Below are positions 39,055 to 47,443 of a stretch of DNA of 48,653 bases, one piece after another. Numbering within the stretch: the stretch's first letter is position 1; each line of letters opens with the position of its first letter. The translations under genes and the position numbers were made by a program. The DNA is from Kofleriaceae bacterium (GTDB taxonomy: Bacteria; Myxococcota_A; Polyangia; Haliangiales; Haliangiaceae): contig JALHPV010000015.1 of assembly GCA_022842285.1 (NCBI GenBank), positions 1-48,653 on the forward strand, in the 5' to 3' direction. The notes beneath the pieces were generated by a model. It was not told the DNA's origin and searched no databases. It saw only the letters and a list, made by a program, of their open reading frames with translations.

Positions 39055-39113
39055 GCCCCCATCCTGCCGCCCGAGTCCGGACCGTTACCGAAAATCGTCT
39101 GCCGCCCCGGCAG

Positions 39114-39194
39114 CTAGAACCGCAGGCCCGGCCGGGGGGCGGCGTCGACGTCGCCCGTCGTCAGGCCGACGTTCAGGACGACGGCGCGCTTCAT
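39114..39194 (-). CDS. 26-codon ORF coupled to tyrA
   Basis: The ATG at 39194 overlaps the TGA of tyrA by 4 nt (ATGA), the same coupling used by real genes in this window. It encodes 26 residues starting [15 protein letters not shown] and ending in GLRF, then TAG. It is unlike any family I know; it could be a small protein, a truncated gene or chance. It is followed by 59 bp of intergenic sequence before the sigma-factor start. Confidence 0.35.
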   Translation of the reverse strand: MKRAVVLNVGLTTGDVDAAPRPGLRF

Positions 39195-40345
39195 CGCGGT
39201 TGGTCGCGCCCGGAGAGGTAGGCCTTGCCGCGGGTCATGAGGTTGCGGAAGCCCTCGAGGTCGCCGGCGCGCACGACGGACCGCAGGCGCTCGACCGCGT
39301 AGAGCAAGGCCGCGAGGGACTCGGTGCCGTAGTCGTTGAGCGTCTGGATCTCGAAGTAGAGATCGGGATTCTCGCGCGCCACCTTCCCCGCGACGCCGAG
39401 CTGGCTGTCGAACGTGGTCGACGACAAGGTCGCGAGGCGCGGGGCCGCTTCGCCGGACTCGGCGAGGGCGGTGAAGAAGGCAATGTTGAGCGCGTGGGAC
39501 AGGCCCAGCACGTAGGCGATGAGGCGGTCGTGCGACTCGAGGTCCATCTCGACGAGCGTGGCCATCGTCGGCTCGAAGAGCGCGCGGGCGGCGGCCGTCG
39601 CGTCGGGGTCGCCGCAGTCGACGAAGATCACGTGGCGGCCACTCAGGAGCTCGGTGTCGGGACCGAACATGGGATGTACCGAGCAGACGCGACCGCCGGC
39701 GGCCTGCAGCGCACGTAGACCGGCGCGCAGCGGCGACTTGAGCGAGCCCACATCGAACACCACGCCCTTGGGTGGGTTCGCGGCAAGCGCGGTCAGGATC
39801 TCGCCGGTGGCGGGCATCGGGGCGGCGATCACGATGAGCTCGTGGTCGAGGCTCACGGCTCGCCAGTCGCGGTGCAGCGTCACGCCGGGCGGGCCCTCGC
39901 CGTGCGGATCCGCGATCTCGACGGTGAAGCCCTGGGCGCCGAGGTAACGGACGAACCAGCGCCCCATGTTGCCGGCGCCACCGATCACGAGCACGCGCCG
40001 ACCGGAGCCTTCGCCCTTGGTGGCGACGGTGTCCTTCTCCTGGACCATCAGCGAGCTGCGGATCAGGGCGAGCACGATCTCTTCGCCCAGCGACGGCGGG
40101 AGGCCGTGGGCGGTGGCGGCGGCGCGGGCGCGCTCGACGACGTCGCGCTCCTGGCGGTAGTCGCGCGTGGGGATGCCGGCTTCGCGCTTCACCTGCCCGA
40201 TGCGCTGCGCCAGCGTCTGGCGCCGCGCGATCAGGCCGAAAATCTCCTTGTCGATCTCGCCGAGCTCGGTGCGCAGCGGCTCGAGCGCCGCTGACAGGGT
40301 GCGCGACGCGGATGGATCAGGGGCCGCGCGGGTGTCTTCAGACAT
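39191..40345 (-). CDS. tyrA: bifunctional chorismate mutase/prephenate dehydrogenase
   Basis: A 384-aa T-protein. The N-terminal ~100 residues are an AroQ-type chorismate mutase ([19 protein letters not shown], then [11 protein letters not shown]). The prephenate dehydrogenase domain carries the NAD-binding GGAGNMG at 122-128 and the conserved SVHPMFGPD with His224. It would convert chorismate through prephenate to 4-hydroxyphenylpyruvate for tyrosine synthesis in the cytoplasm. The length matches enterobacterial TyrA. It starts 9 nt after the heme oxygenase stop, so the two genes are probably cotranscribed. Confidence 0.92.
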   Translation of the reverse strand: MSEDTRAAPDPSASRTLSAALEPLRTELGEIDKEIFGLIARRQTLAQRIGQVKREAGIPTRDYRQERDVVERARAAATAHGLPPSLGEEIVLALIRSSLMVQEKDTVATKGEGSGRRVLVIGGAGNMGRWFVRYLGAQGFTVEIADPHGEGPPGVTLHRDWRAVSLDHELIVIAAPMPATGEILTALAANPPKGVVFDVGSLKSPLRAGLRALQAAGGRVCSVHPMFGPDTELLSGRHVIFVDCGDPDATAAARALFEPTMATLVEMDLESHDRLIAYVLGLSHALNIAFFTALAESGEAAPRLATLSSTTFDSQLGVAGKVARENPDLYFEIQTLNDYGTESLAALLYAVERLRSVVRAGDLEGFRNLMTRGKAYLSGRDQPR

Positions 40346-40354
40346 CCCGCGAAA

Positions 40355-40954
40355 CTACACCGCTTCGGCGTGTCGAATCCCGCTCGGCCCCTGGCGGTAC
40401 CAGCGACGCTTCATACTGAACGCGTCGTGCGCGGCGGAGATCACGCGCTCGGCGATGGCCGGCTGGGTCGCGATGCGATCGAGCGTCTCGCCGAGCTCGC
40501 CCCAGCGAGCACCGACGCGACCCTCGTGGGCGGAGAGGTACGCCGACGCGACTCGCGTCTCGCGCGGGAGGTGGGAGGTCAGATGCCCCTTGAGCACGCT
40601 ATGCGAGAGCGTGTGGCGCTCGATCACGTACATCCAACCGAGGGCTTCGGCGGAGCCACGGAACTGCGGGATGGCGAGGCACTGCGGCAGCTCGGCGATC
40701 TCGTGCGGACGGATGCCGAGGGCCGCGAGGTCCTGCGCGAGGTAGTGGGCCTTGCCGCGGTCGTGCGTGCGCAGGCTGAGGTCGAGGCCCGGGGTCATGG
40801 CCAGCATGGCCTCGACCGGCGCCTCGAACCCGTAGGCCCTCATCAGGAAGACCAGGTAGTCGGCGGCGGCGACGTCCTGCGCGAACAGGGGGGCGAAGTC
40901 GGAGTCCGCCGCCGTGTGGTGCTCGGCGGTCACGGCGTTGAGCCGTGCGATCAT
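40355..40954 (-). CDS. heme oxygenase-like protein
   Basis: A 199-aa protein of the bacterial heme oxygenase family. RLNAVTAEHHTAAD at the N-terminus would provide the proximal His (His12 or His13), and the distal helix region LGWMYVIERHTLSHSVLKGH resembles LGxxYVxEGxxLGG. The family opens heme to biliverdin, iron and CO. Arg-His-Thr replaces the usual Gly-rich distal motif, so activity is not certain. ATG at 40954 is chosen, with GGTGGGA upstream; ATG at 40993 would add 13 residues. No phytochrome gene lies in the window. Upstream, 40955-41104 has no recognisable element beyond a CACGCAG direct repeat. Confidence 0.7.
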   Translation of the reverse strand: MIARLNAVTAEHHTAADSDFAPLFAQDVAAADYLVFLMRAYGFEAPVEAMLAMTPGLDLSLRTHDRGKAHYLAQDLAALGIRPHEIAELPQCLAIPQFRGSAEALGWMYVIERHTLSHSVLKGHLTSHLPRETRVASAYLSAHEGRVGARWGELGETLDRIATQPAIAERVISAAHDAFSMKRRWYRQGPSGIRHAEAV

Positions 40955-41104
40955 CCGCGACTGTCCCACCAGCCTCGGTGGTGCAAACCACATACTTCTG
41001 TGCGGAAGAACCGATCCCACGCCTACGGCCCCGGGGAGGGCATCGTGACGGGGCTCGCTGTGCGGTGGTGACACGCAGCGCACGCAGTGCACGGGCGCGG
41101 GCGC

Positions 41105-42169
41105 TCAGCGGCGGGCGACGACGACCTTGGCGACCAGGTGCGATTCGACCGCTTCCACGGTGAATCCGGCGTCTCCCAGCATCACGGCGAGGTCGTCCTC
41201 GAGGTAGTCCGCATAGAACGGCTCGTGAAACTCCCCCGGGAACGCTCGGAGCGCGGACGCGATGTCGGCGCTCTCGGCGAGCTGGGCGGAGTCCTCGATG
41301 ACGACCAGGCCGCCCGGGCGGACCACGCGATGGAGCTCCGCGATGACGTTGCGGCGCGCGTTTCGCGGCAGCTCGTGGAACAGGTACACGCTCGTCGCGA
41401 CGTCGAAGCTGCCGTCGGCGAACGGAAGGTTCTCCCCGTTCTCGACCGAGAGCGCGAGCTCGGACACGTGCGCGAGCCGCCTGCGAGCGGTGCGGATGTA
41501 CGCGGGGGAGAGGTCGACGCCGTAGTACTGCACGTCGGGGTGCGCGGCCGCGAGCTGGCGGAGCGCATTGCCCGTGCCGCAGGCCACGTCGAGGAGGCGC
41601 GCGCGGCCCGGCTGCTCGATCCATCCGCGCCGCCCTTCGGCGGCACTTCGCCCCGCGCCCCCGCGAGGCTCGCGGAGGAAGCGCGTGATCGGCGGGATGA
41701 TCTGGCGCCGCATCACGTCGGCGGTGCCGCGGAAGAGGAGCTGGACACCGAGGTCATAGCGCTCGGCGCTCTCCTCGGTGAAGTAACCATCCGTCTGCCA
41801 GTGGAACGTCCGCCGGTAGTACGGGGGGAAGCGCTCCTTGTCGACGGGCGGGATGTCCTTGTAGTCCCCCGAGCGCATGCGACGGAGCACGCGCGGCGTA
41901 TCGCGCACGAGTGATGGCAGCGCCTTCGCGTACTGGCGCAGCGGGATGTCGAACAGCAGGGATCGCGGATACATCCCCGCGTCGACGTTCGCGAGGTCGC
42001 GCGCATGGAGGTCGGCGCGCCGCTTGAAAAGGAGCTTGAGCTCGTCGGGCGGAAGCGTCGGGCGGGGCGTACGCGAGACGATGCGCACCGCTTCCTGGGC
42101 GAGGGTCGCGTTCAGGAGCAAACCGAAGTGCTGCGAGCGGTACGCGAAACGGTCGAGGCGGGACAGCAT
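41105..42169 (-). CDS. SAM-dependent methyltransferase (class I)
   Basis: A 354-aa protein with a C-terminal methyltransferase fold (about 185-350). Motif I is LLDVACGTGNALRQL, followed by YYGVDLSPAYI, ENLPFADGSFDVATSVYLFHEL and VVRPGGLVVIEDS, which are typical of the Methyltransf_11/25 type. The N-terminal ~180 residues form a helical extension rich in Arg and Tyr that I do not recognise. The substrate is unknown. The ATG follows the stop of the upstream MYXO-CTERM gene without a gap (TAG then ATG), so translation is probably coupled. Confidence 0.8.
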   Translation of the reverse strand: MLSRLDRFAYRSQHFGLLLNATLAQEAVRIVSRTPRPTLPPDELKLLFKRRADLHARDLANVDAGMYPRSLLFDIPLRQYAKALPSLVRDTPRVLRRMRSGDYKDIPPVDKERFPPYYRRTFHWQTDGYFTEESAERYDLGVQLLFRGTADVMRRQIIPPITRFLREPRGGAGRSAAEGRRGWIEQPGRARLLDVACGTGNALRQLAAAHPDVQYYGVDLSPAYIRTARRRLAHVSELALSVENGENLPFADGSFDVATSVYLFHELPRNARRNVIAELHRVVRPGGLVVIEDSAQLAESADIASALRAFPGEFHEPFYADYLEDDLAVMLGDAGFTVEAVESHLVAKVVVARR

Positions 42170-43537
42170 CTAGCGGAAGGATGACCGGCGGCGGCGCCGC
42201 AGCAAGGTGCCAAGGCCCAGACAAATCAGCGCGCCGGCGCCCGGGTTTCCCCCGGTCCCGCAGCAGCCGTCTCCCTGGTTCGTGGGCGGGCCGTCGACGG
42301 TCGAGACCGGGCCATCCGGCCCGCCGTCCACCAGATTCGGGCACTCGCGCGCCGGATCGCAGCCGAGCTGGCTACAGAGGGCGCACCAGCCGATGGTCGG
42401 GTTCGGGTTGCGATCGCACCGGTCGTACTGAACCGTGCCCGGGGCGCAGGTGACCGGGGCGACCACATCCTGGAAGCGCATCACGCCGGTCCACGTCGCG
42501 AGATCCGTCGACTTCATCATCGCGAAACCATCGTTCGGGACGCCCGGGACCGATTGGCCGCGCGTGCATGCCCACACTTCGCCCGCCGCGTTCTCGACGA
42601 GGCAGTTGATGTGGGGCGGATTCGCGAGGGGCGTCCAGGTGGTGCCGCCATCCGTCGAGCGGAACGAGCCGAGGTCTTCGTGGCTGACGAGGAGGTCGCC
42701 ATTCTTCCGCGCGACAAACGACAGGGGATCGCGCTCGCCGTAGATGCGAGTCCAGGAGGCCGCCCCGTCGACGCTCTTGTACAGGCCTTCACCGGAGAGG
42801 TTGTTCTCCTGCACCACCTTGGCGTAGACGATGTCCTCGTTCATCGCATCGATGCCGACGATCTCGATCCGCGAGTTCGACATGGCCGTGAAGTCGGTCG
42901 TCGGCCGCTGCGTGTACGTCGCGCCGGTGTCGTCGCTGCGATAGACGAAGACGGTCTTCACCATCTCGCCGTTCATCTCGACGAAGCGATAACCCGTCGC
43001 GTACACGCGGGTGGCGTTCGACGGCGCGACCTCGATACTGCTCCACCAGTCGAGCGGCTGGCCCTCGTTGGCCGGCGGCAGAAACGACATCGCGTCGTCG
43101 GTGCTGCGGTAGATGTGGCTGTCGGCGGGGACGCCCGCGCCGGGAGCCTGTGCACCAGCGAAGTGCAGGGTGCCGTCGGGGCCATCGGCGATCGCAGAGA
43201 AGAAGTTCAGGGGCGGAGTGGGCGGCAGCGCGAAGTCACAGGTATCGCGGCGGACCTGGAGCCCCACAAACGTGGTGGCGAACAGCGTGCCCGAGACCGC
43301 GTAGACGTAATCCGGATCGTACGTGCCGCTGTAACCGATCGAGTCCTCGCACAGCCAGCGCCAGGAGGCGCCGTTGTCGTCCGACAGCAGGAGGCCGAAC
43401 GTCGTGCCGGCGGCGATGTGCGTCTCCATCCCGCGCCGGAAGTGCAGAGTGGAGACGCCCGGCGGACGGCCGTTCGCGTGCGCCGTCGTGGCCATCGCCA
43501 CGAGGCACGCGGTACCGAGGAGAAGCCCGCGCAACAT
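42170..43537 (-). CDS. secreted BNR/sialidase-like propeller protein with MYXO-CTERM tail
   Basis: A 455-aa exported protein. The signal peptide (MLRGLLLGTACLVAMATTAHA) is followed by repeated blades with Asp-box-like motifs (SDDNGASWRW, STDDAMSF, SDDTGATYT, SVDGAASWT, STDGGTTWT). A Cys-rich stretch (CSQLGCDPARECP) and an Asp/Pro linker lead to a tail with CCGTGG, a hydrophobic span and RRRRR. That tail matches the MYXO-CTERM sorting signal of Myxococcota. The protein is probably displayed or released at the cell surface. The ATG at 43537 is only 20 bp from the divergent kinase GTG. Confidence 0.82.
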   Translation of the reverse strand: MLRGLLLGTACLVAMATTAHANGRPPGVSTLHFRRGMETHIAAGTTFGLLLSDDNGASWRWLCEDSIGYSGTYDPDYVYAVSGTLFATTFVGLQVRRDTCDFALPPTPPLNFFSAIADGPDGTLHFAGAQAPGAGVPADSHIYRSTDDAMSFLPPANEGQPLDWWSSIEVAPSNATRVYATGYRFVEMNGEMVKTVFVYRSDDTGATYTQRPTTDFTAMSNSRIEIVGIDAMNEDIVYAKVVQENNLSGEGLYKSVDGAASWTRIYGERDPLSFVARKNGDLLVSHEDLGSFRSTDGGTTWTPLANPPHINCLVENAAGEVWACTRGQSVPGVPNDGFAMMKSTDLATWTGVMRFQDVVAPVTCAPGTVQYDRCDRNPNPTIGWCALCSQLGCDPARECPNLVDGGPDGPVSTVDGPPTNQGDGCCGTGGNPGAGALICLGLGTLLRRRRRSSFR

Positions 43538-43557
43538 CGCGTTCGAGGATACCACCG
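43538..43557. promoter_or_regulatory. Very short divergent intergenic region
   Basis: Only 20 bp separate the MYXO-CTERM gene start (minus) and the Ser/Thr kinase GTG (plus). GAGGA at 43546-43550 serves as kinase ribosome binding site. Both promoters must therefore lie within the coding sequence of the opposite gene, or one start is misplaced. Confidence 0.45.
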
Positions 43558-45405
43558 GTGTACGATTCGGAAGCGGTGGGTCAGTACGACGACGACGCGA
43601 CCCTCCCGACGACGGGACCGCAGCCGGAGTCGAGCAAGTCGGTCCGCGCGTCGCGTACGTCACAACCGCTGCGCCCCGAGCCGATGACGCGCTACGATGT
43701 GGGGGCCGTCCTCGGGAAGGGCGGCATGGGCGAGGTCCGGCTCGCCCGCGACACCCGCATCGACCGCGAGGTCGCGGTGAAGCTGATGCGCGCCGAGTTG
43801 CGCGACTCCGTCAACGTTGCCCGCTTCTTCCGCGAGGCGCACGTACAGGGGGCGCTCGAGCATCCCTCGGTCGTCCCCGTACACGACCTCGGCATCGATG
43901 CCGACGGCACGCCGTACTTCGTGATGAAGCGCCTCGCCGGTGTGACGCTGGCGCAGGTGCTCGAAGGGTCACCGCTCTCGCGCCGCGAGATCCTCGATCG
44001 CCTGGTCAGCGTCTGCCTCGCCGTCGAGCTCGCCCACCAGCGCGGGGTCATCCACCGCGACCTGAAGCCTGCCAACATCATGTTCGGCGATTTTGGCGAG
44101 ACGTACGTGCTCGACTGGGGACTCGCACGCGTGGGCGGCGACGGCACGATCAAGCACGTCGAGCCCATGTCCGGTGACCTTCGCGACACGCTCGACGAGC
44201 GCGACTCCGGAGAGACGCAGGCGGGCGAGCTGATGGGGACGCCCGGCTACATGGCGCCCGAGCAGGCTCGCGGGGTGACGATCACACCCGCCGCCGACGT
44301 CTTCAGCCTCGGCTGTATCCTGTTCGAGATCCTCGCGGGCGAGGCCGCCCTCCCCCGCGGCATCGCCGCCATCGCCGCCACGCTGGGTGCGGACTTTCAC
44401 TCGCCGGCCAGCCGCGCGCCGGATGCGGACATTCCGCCTGAGCTCGACCAGCTCTGCATCGCTGCCACCTCGCATCTGCCGGCGGAGCGGCCCACCGCGC
44501 AGGCGTTCGCCGACGCGATCCGAAAGTACTTGAACGGTGACCGCGACGAGGCGGCGCGCAAGGTGCTCGCGAGCGCCCATGCCGCCACAGCGCGGACCGC
44601 GATGGACCAGATGCCACTGACGGATGCCAATCGCGCCCTCGCCATGAAGGAGGCGGGCCGCGCCCTCGCTCTCGACCGCAAGAACGCCGATGCGCAGGCG
44701 TTGCTCGCGTCCCTCCTCGTCGCCGCGCCCGATCACATTCCGGCGGAGGCCCTCGCCGCGGCCGACCTCGAGCGCGCCGTGCTTCGCCAGAAAGCGCTAA
44801 AGCAAGCGATCAGCGCGTACGCGAGCCTCGTCCCGCTCATCGCCATCCTGTTCGCCTTCCACGTTCGCGTGCCTGCGGTGCCGCTAGTGACAATGCTGCT
44901 GTGTGCGACGGTGGCCGTGATGGCGTACCTCGCCTCGAGAACGCCGCTGTCACCTGGATCTCCGTGGTTCGCCGCGCTGATGATCACGAACAGCGTCCTG
45001 CACACCGTCGGCGGGCTCATGTTCGGACCACTGCTGGTGATGCCCGTCTATCTCGTCGGCTCGCTAGCCTTGATCCTCGGCGTTGCCCCCATCACGTTTC
45101 GGCCCTCGCTCATCGTCGCCGCGCACGTGCTGCCGATCGGCGTCGCCCTCGCTCTCGAGCTCACGGGCATCACGCCCCGCACCTTCGTCATGGCGGGCGG
45201 CTCGATCCAGCTCACGTCGTGGGTGATCGACTTCACGCCGATGGCCCTCGTGATCGCGCTCGTGATCGCGCTCGCGAGTCAGTTCCTGACCATCGTCGCG
45301 GGCGCCGTACCGGCGCGGCAGGCCGAAGAGCTTGCACGGGACCGAGCCCACGCGCAGGCGTGGCACCTGAAGCAACTCGACCCACGAGACCGAAGCGAGA
45401 AGTGA
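43558..45405 (+). CDS. Ser/Thr protein kinase with six-helix membrane tail
   Basis: A 615-aa kinase. From the GTG start, GKGGMGEV is at 53-60, the catalytic Lys in VAVK at 75, HRDLKPAN near 167-174, DWG at 186-188 and APE at 233-235. After a helical linker (about 310-410), six hydrophobic segments follow between about 415 and 595, ending in a short cytoplasmic tail. Most bacterial Ser/Thr kinases have one span, so this multi-pass tail is unusual and could sense membrane state. GTG at 43558 has GAGGA at a good distance; another GTG at 43576 has GGAAG immediately upstream. Confidence 0.87.
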   Translation: MYDSEAVGQYDDDATLPTTGPQPESSKSVRASRTSQPLRPEPMTRYDVGAVLGKGGMGEVRLARDTRIDREVAVKLMRAELRDSVNVARFFREAHVQGALEHPSVVPVHDLGIDADGTPYFVMKRLAGVTLAQVLEGSPLSRREILDRLVSVCLAVELAHQRGVIHRDLKPANIMFGDFGETYVLDWGLARVGGDGTIKHVEPMSGDLRDTLDERDSGETQAGELMGTPGYMAPEQARGVTITPAADVFSLGCILFEILAGEAALPRGIAAIAATLGADFHSPASRAPDADIPPELDQLCIAATSHLPAERPTAQAFADAIRKYLNGDRDEAARKVLASAHAATARTAMDQMPLTDANRALAMKEAGRALALDRKNADAQALLASLLVAAPDHIPAEALAAADLERAVLRQKALKQAISAYASLVPLIAILFAFHVRVPAVPLVTMLLCATVAVMAYLASRTPLSPGSPWFAALMITNSVLHTVGGLMFGPLLVMPVYLVGSLALILGVAPITFRPSLIVAAHVLPIGVALALELTGITPRTFVMAGGSIQLTSWVIDFTPMALVIALVIALASQFLTIVAGAVPARQAEELARDRAHAQAWHLKQLDPRDRSEK

Positions 45406-45427
45406 CCGTCGGGGGCGCGCAGGGCCG

Positions 45428-45715
45428 TCAGGTGCGACGCCGGCGGCTGAGCCCTCTTGCGATGCGCTCGACGCTCTCGGGGGATAGCTGCTGCTTCTCC
45501 GCCCGGGTGAGCTGCTTGATCGCGTACTCGAGGCGCAGGGCGAAGCCCTTCATCCGGCAGCGTCGCGTGAGCACCACCTTCAACGGGCCCCGCGAGCGCG
45601 TGTACTTCGCGCCCGTCCCGGCATCATGCTCCGCGATCCGCTCCGCGACATCGCGCGCGATGCCGCAGTACAGCGAGTCATCGGCGCAGCGCGCCAGGTA
45701 GACGAACCAGGCCAC
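45428..45715 (-). CDS. GIY-YIG nuclease family protein
   Basis: A 95-aa protein of the small GIY-YIG family (UPF0213/YhbQ type). The motif VYLARCADDSLYCGI opens the domain (YL and YCG in place of GIY and YIG), followed by RIAEHDAGTGAKYTRSRGP and a conserved Arg/Glu pair (LRLEYAIKQL). Members are predicted endonucleases. The GTG start at 45715 has no clear ribosome binding site. It lies 7 nt after the stop of the phosphatase gene and is probably cotranscribed. Confidence 0.85.
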   Translation of the reverse strand: MAWFVYLARCADDSLYCGIARDVAERIAEHDAGTGAKYTRSRGPLKVVLTRRCRMKGFALRLEYAIKQLTRAEKQQLSPESVERIARGLSRRRRT

Positions 45716-45722
45716 CGGAAAA

Positions 45723-47408
45723 CTAGCCGACCTTGTGGGCGATCTCCGGCTCGGACGCGAAGAAGCGGTTGCGCTTCGGATCGTTGAAGCGCTGGTAGTC
45801 GATGAGCCACGGGGTGACCTGCGCGGTGCCGCCCTCGAGGTGAATCGTCGCCGCCATCGGCGTCACGCTGCGGTAGCTCGAGTCCTGGGGCAGATCGTTG
45901 TTGTCGGCGCCTCCGGCGGAGAACAGGGAGATGAGCGACGTGGCGTCCGAGTACATGGGACGGAAGCCGGAGTCGACCTTCTCGTGGCCGCGCACCATCA
46001 TCGAACAGCCGATGCGGTTCATGAAGTGCTCGAACTGGTGCTTGCCGAACGGAAAGCGCGCGTTCTGCGCCTGCAGATCGTCGGGGATGTAGTCCGCCGT
46101 CGACGGATCGCTCCACAGCATCTGGAAGCGGATGTCTGGATCATTCAGGCCCGCGAGGTCGGTCACCTTCGCCTTGATGTCGGCGTCGCGCGGGATGCCT
46201 GCGTGGACGAACATCAGGTCGTCGAAGAACAGCATGTTCGGCAGGGCCTCGAACAGGCGCATGTACTCGGCGAAGACCTCGCCGGGCATGTGGCCGGCCA
46301 GGGTGTTGATCGCCTCGGCCGGCTTCACGCCGCCGTAAATGCGGCCGCGATACTCGATGTAGTACTCGTGGTTGCCGCGCAGCGGGAACACGTGGTCCGG
46401 AGCGGCGAGGAAGAGCTGCATCACGGCGCGCAGCACGCCGTTGTAGCTGAAGCGGCCGCGATCGATGTAGTCGCCCAGGAGGATGATCTTCGGCTCGGGC
46501 TTAGTGTGGTCGGCCTTCCACGCCTCGAGCTTTGCGAAGAAGTCGGCCTGGAGGAGCGCGCCCTTCAGGCACGAGTAGCAGCCGTGCAGGTCTCCGAGCA
46601 CGGTGAGCTCGTAGACCTTGTTCGGATCGGCGGGGTGCACGTAGACGTGACCGTCGAGGAACGGCTGCTGGCCGGTGAACTCGGCGACGCTCTGCTTGCC
46701 CGCGAGTTTGCCCTCGCCGGCCGCGCGCTGCTCCGAGAGCTTCGCGAGGACCCGGTACATGAGGTCCATGTCCGCCTCGGCCTGCTGCTTGATGCGCTCG
46801 GGGTCCGCCGAGTAGTGGTGCTCGAAGCGCGCGAAGAACGGGTGGTCCTCGTGACGCGTGCGCAGCGACGCCGGGCTCTCGATCTCGACCTTGTTGTGGT
46901 GGAGGATCTGGATGTCCTCGGGCGAGAGCTCCTTGGCCTCCAGCAGCGCCTCGAGCTCCTCGCGGAACTTCTTCTCCGCAGGGTGCGCGGTGCCGTCGGC
47001 GTAGATGAGCTCGTCGATCGTCGCGAGCAGCTCGTGCTGATTGTTGCGATCGAACGTGTGGAAGATCTCGAAGCTGCGTAGCTTCAGTTTCGCGTAGACG
47101 AACTTCTCGACGTTCTCGCCGTCGGCGACCGCCTCGTCGAACAGGTCCTGGACGCTGCGGTCGACCTGCTCGAAGACCTCGTGGAAGTGGCTGACGAAGC
47201 GGTTCACCACCTCGTCGCGCGTCTTGGCATCGGCGTCGGGCATCGCCATCTTCGCGCGCGCCGTCACGAGCTGACGGATGTAGATGCGAACGAACGTCTT
47301 CTCGGTGAAGTCGAACTCCCCATCGATGTACCCGAATGCGGTCAGGTAGAAGATGATCGCGTTCATCTGCTGTTCGGCGACATCAGGGTCCGTGCTGAAG
47401 GTGAGCAT
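45723..47408 (-). CDS. PPP-type protein phosphatase with N-terminal TerB-like domain
   Basis: A 561-aa protein. The N-terminal ~150 residues contain AFGYIDGEFDFTEKTFVR and later ELIYADGTAHPAEKKF, two acidic helix turns typical of TerB-like domains. The C-terminal half is a calcineurin-like metallophosphatase of the PPP family: GDLHG near 270, GDYIDRG near 309, GNHE near 344, and RGHE (PPP RAHQ-like) near 472. It would dephosphorylate Ser/Thr phosphoproteins or nucleotides with two metal ions in the cytoplasm. Its position near a Ser/Thr kinase gene makes it a candidate counterpart. It diverges from the OmpA-like gene with 35 bp between. Confidence 0.82.
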   Translation of the reverse strand: MLTFSTDPDVAEQQMNAIIFYLTAFGYIDGEFDFTEKTFVRIYIRQLVTARAKMAMPDADAKTRDEVVNRFVSHFHEVFEQVDRSVQDLFDEAVADGENVEKFVYAKLKLRSFEIFHTFDRNNQHELLATIDELIYADGTAHPAEKKFREELEALLEAKELSPEDIQILHHNKVEIESPASLRTRHEDHPFFARFEHHYSADPERIKQQAEADMDLMYRVLAKLSEQRAAGEGKLAGKQSVAEFTGQQPFLDGHVYVHPADPNKVYELTVLGDLHGCYSCLKGALLQADFFAKLEAWKADHTKPEPKIILLGDYIDRGRFSYNGVLRAVMQLFLAAPDHVFPLRGNHEYYIEYRGRIYGGVKPAEAINTLAGHMPGEVFAEYMRLFEALPNMLFFDDLMFVHAGIPRDADIKAKVTDLAGLNDPDIRFQMLWSDPSTADYIPDDLQAQNARFPFGKHQFEHFMNRIGCSMMVRGHEKVDSGFRPMYSDATSLISLFSAGGADNNDLPQDSSYRSVTPMAATIHLEGGTAQVTPWLIDYQRFNDPKRNRFFASEPEIAHKVG

Positions 47409-47443
47409 CGACTTGGCGCAATATTAGCCCTACGGAGCAGGCG

